Assembly (NCBI GenBank): GCA_964564545.1 | Contig: CAZMBP010000048.1 | Span: 1-64,000 of the forward strand | Direction: 5' to 3' | Length of the DNA stretch: 64,000 nt | DNA from: CAJQQY01 sp964564545 | GTDB taxonomy: Bacteria > Bacteroidota > Bacteroidia > Chitinophagales > Saprospiraceae | Shown here: positions 63,520 through 64,000 of the stretch, piece by piece | Layout of the letters: each line of letters begins with the position of its first letter | How positions within the stretch are numbered: position 1 is the stretch's first letter | The notes under the pieces: generated by a model | The model's database searches: none | Seen by the model: the letters and a program-made list of their open reading frames with translations, nothing else | Told to the model about the DNA's origin: nothing | Position numbers and translations under genes: made by a program

Positions 63520-64000
63520 TTACGCACTAAATTTCTTCGCTAACTCATCCAACTCAAAAGTCACAAAACATTTTTTCCCTGTCGGACTAGTGAATGGCAT
63601 TGCACAAGCAAATAATTTATCAACCAATTCTCGCATTTCTTCTTGCGATAAACTTTGCCCTTTTTTGATTGCAGAACTTCGAGCCATAGCACGAGCTATA
63701 TTTTCAAAAATATTTAAATCTAAATCTTGATTTGATTTATATTGTTCCAATAATTGCTCAATGATTTTTTGTTCATCTTGCGATGATTTTAAATCTGCCG
63801 GTACTCCGTGAATCACAAATGCATCTTTCCCAAACTCTTGAATATCGAATCCTAGCAGATTAATCTGAGGTAATAAACCTTTTAGAATTTCTGCATCGGC
63901 AGGAGTCAAAGTAATATTCCTAGGGAACAATTCTTTTTGAGTTACGGCTTCTTTTTCATTCAACATGCTTAAATATCGTTCATACAAGATACGCTCATGA
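63520..64000 (-). CDS. mutL: DNA mismatch-repair protein MutL, C-terminal part (5' end outside window)
   Basis: The reading frame stays open to the right edge of the window, so only the last 159 residues are present. They begin HERILYERYLSML, the end of the endonuclease-motif region DQHAxxERxxYE of MutL proteins. Then comes the dimerisation domain with NITLTPADAEILKGLL, and finally the partly conserved SSAIKKGQSLSQEEM and PFTSPTGKKCFV. MutL links MutS to strand incision. The ATPase half is missing from view. Confidence 0.85.
   Translation of the reverse strand, partial: HERILYERYLSMLNEKEAVTQKELFPRNITLTPADAEILKGLLPQINLLGFDIQEFGKDAFVIHGVPADLKSSQDEQKIIEQLLEQYKSNQDLDLNIFENIARAMARSSAIKKGQSLSQEEMRELVDKLFACAMPFTSPTGKKCFVTFELDELAKKFSA

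Noticed and set aside
1..64000. tRNA, rRNA, riboswitch, prophage or insertion sequence
   Set aside because: No cloverleaf, conserved rRNA block, transposase or integrase frame, or recognisable riboswitch was seen on either strand.

Overview
The window reads as chromosomal DNA of a low-GC member of the Bacteroidota, most likely a Saprospiria-type gliding bacterium. Evidence for this: gliding/type IX secretion (T9SS) genes (gldD, gldE, a PorV/PorQ-family barrel), a TonB-dependent receptor with a carboxypeptidase-regulatory-like N-terminal domain, Bacteroidota-type promoter signals (TTG, about 20 nt, TAnnTTTG), almost no Shine-Dalgarno sequences, lipoproteins with SSC/TSC lipoboxes, the mutY-ssb-gldE-gldD gene order, a bacterial GGGP synthase, and a 1368-residue secreted protein of a type I associate with Saprospiria. 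I saw no rRNA, tRNA, CRISPR array, prophage or intact insertion sequence. Most of the window is ordinary core genome.

Layout. 1-3.3 kb: the end of an outer-membrane barrel gene, then aspS. 3.4-8.3 kb: a RamB/ScfR-like regulator divergent from the glyoxylate-shunt pair aceB-aceA, with a palindrome between them. 8.3-16.8 kb: an outer-membrane barrel, a decayed GNAT fragment, a hydrolase overlapping trmB, a lipoprotein, a long PurF-type enzyme, and a minus-strand methionine aminotransferase / pterin dehydratase / M42 peptidase group. 17-28.8 kb: a polysaccharide flippase, rsgA, GGGP synthase, two tandem POT peptide transporters, a rhodanese, and a DUF4230 / DUF3108 / LPG-synthase-like group. 29-39.4 kb: a 2-hydroxyacid dehydrogenase, then a three-gene surface module of TonB-dependent receptor, giant secreted protein and PorV-like protein. 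39.6-45 kb: greA, HIT, ruvC, and a two-component system divergent from a PDZ protein. 45-56 kb: gldD-gldE-ssb-mutY, an ECF sigma factor, an LptF/G permease, tgt, rodA, a SPOR protein, deoC and a MoxR ATPase. 56-64 kb: a lipoprotein resembling an M48 protease without its zinc site, adenine deaminase, a helicase-nuclease, an MscS channel and the end of mutL.

The least explained structure is in the repeats. One family (three copies) has two inverted units, each a GTAR tetranucleotide followed by a hairpin, which is the architecture of REP/BIME elements. A second family (three copies) is built from arms carrying CCCCTAAAGGGG. These repeats reach into genes: the second family encodes the C-terminal tails of two unrelated proteins in the same reading frame, and the first supplies the ATG and first eight codons of the rsgA reading frame and a spurious upstream extension of the adenine deaminase frame. 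The best candidate for an undescribed biological system is the TonB receptor / giant secreted protein / PorV-like module at 30.4-39.4 kb. All functional statements rest on reading the sequence and on family knowledge; no database search was run.
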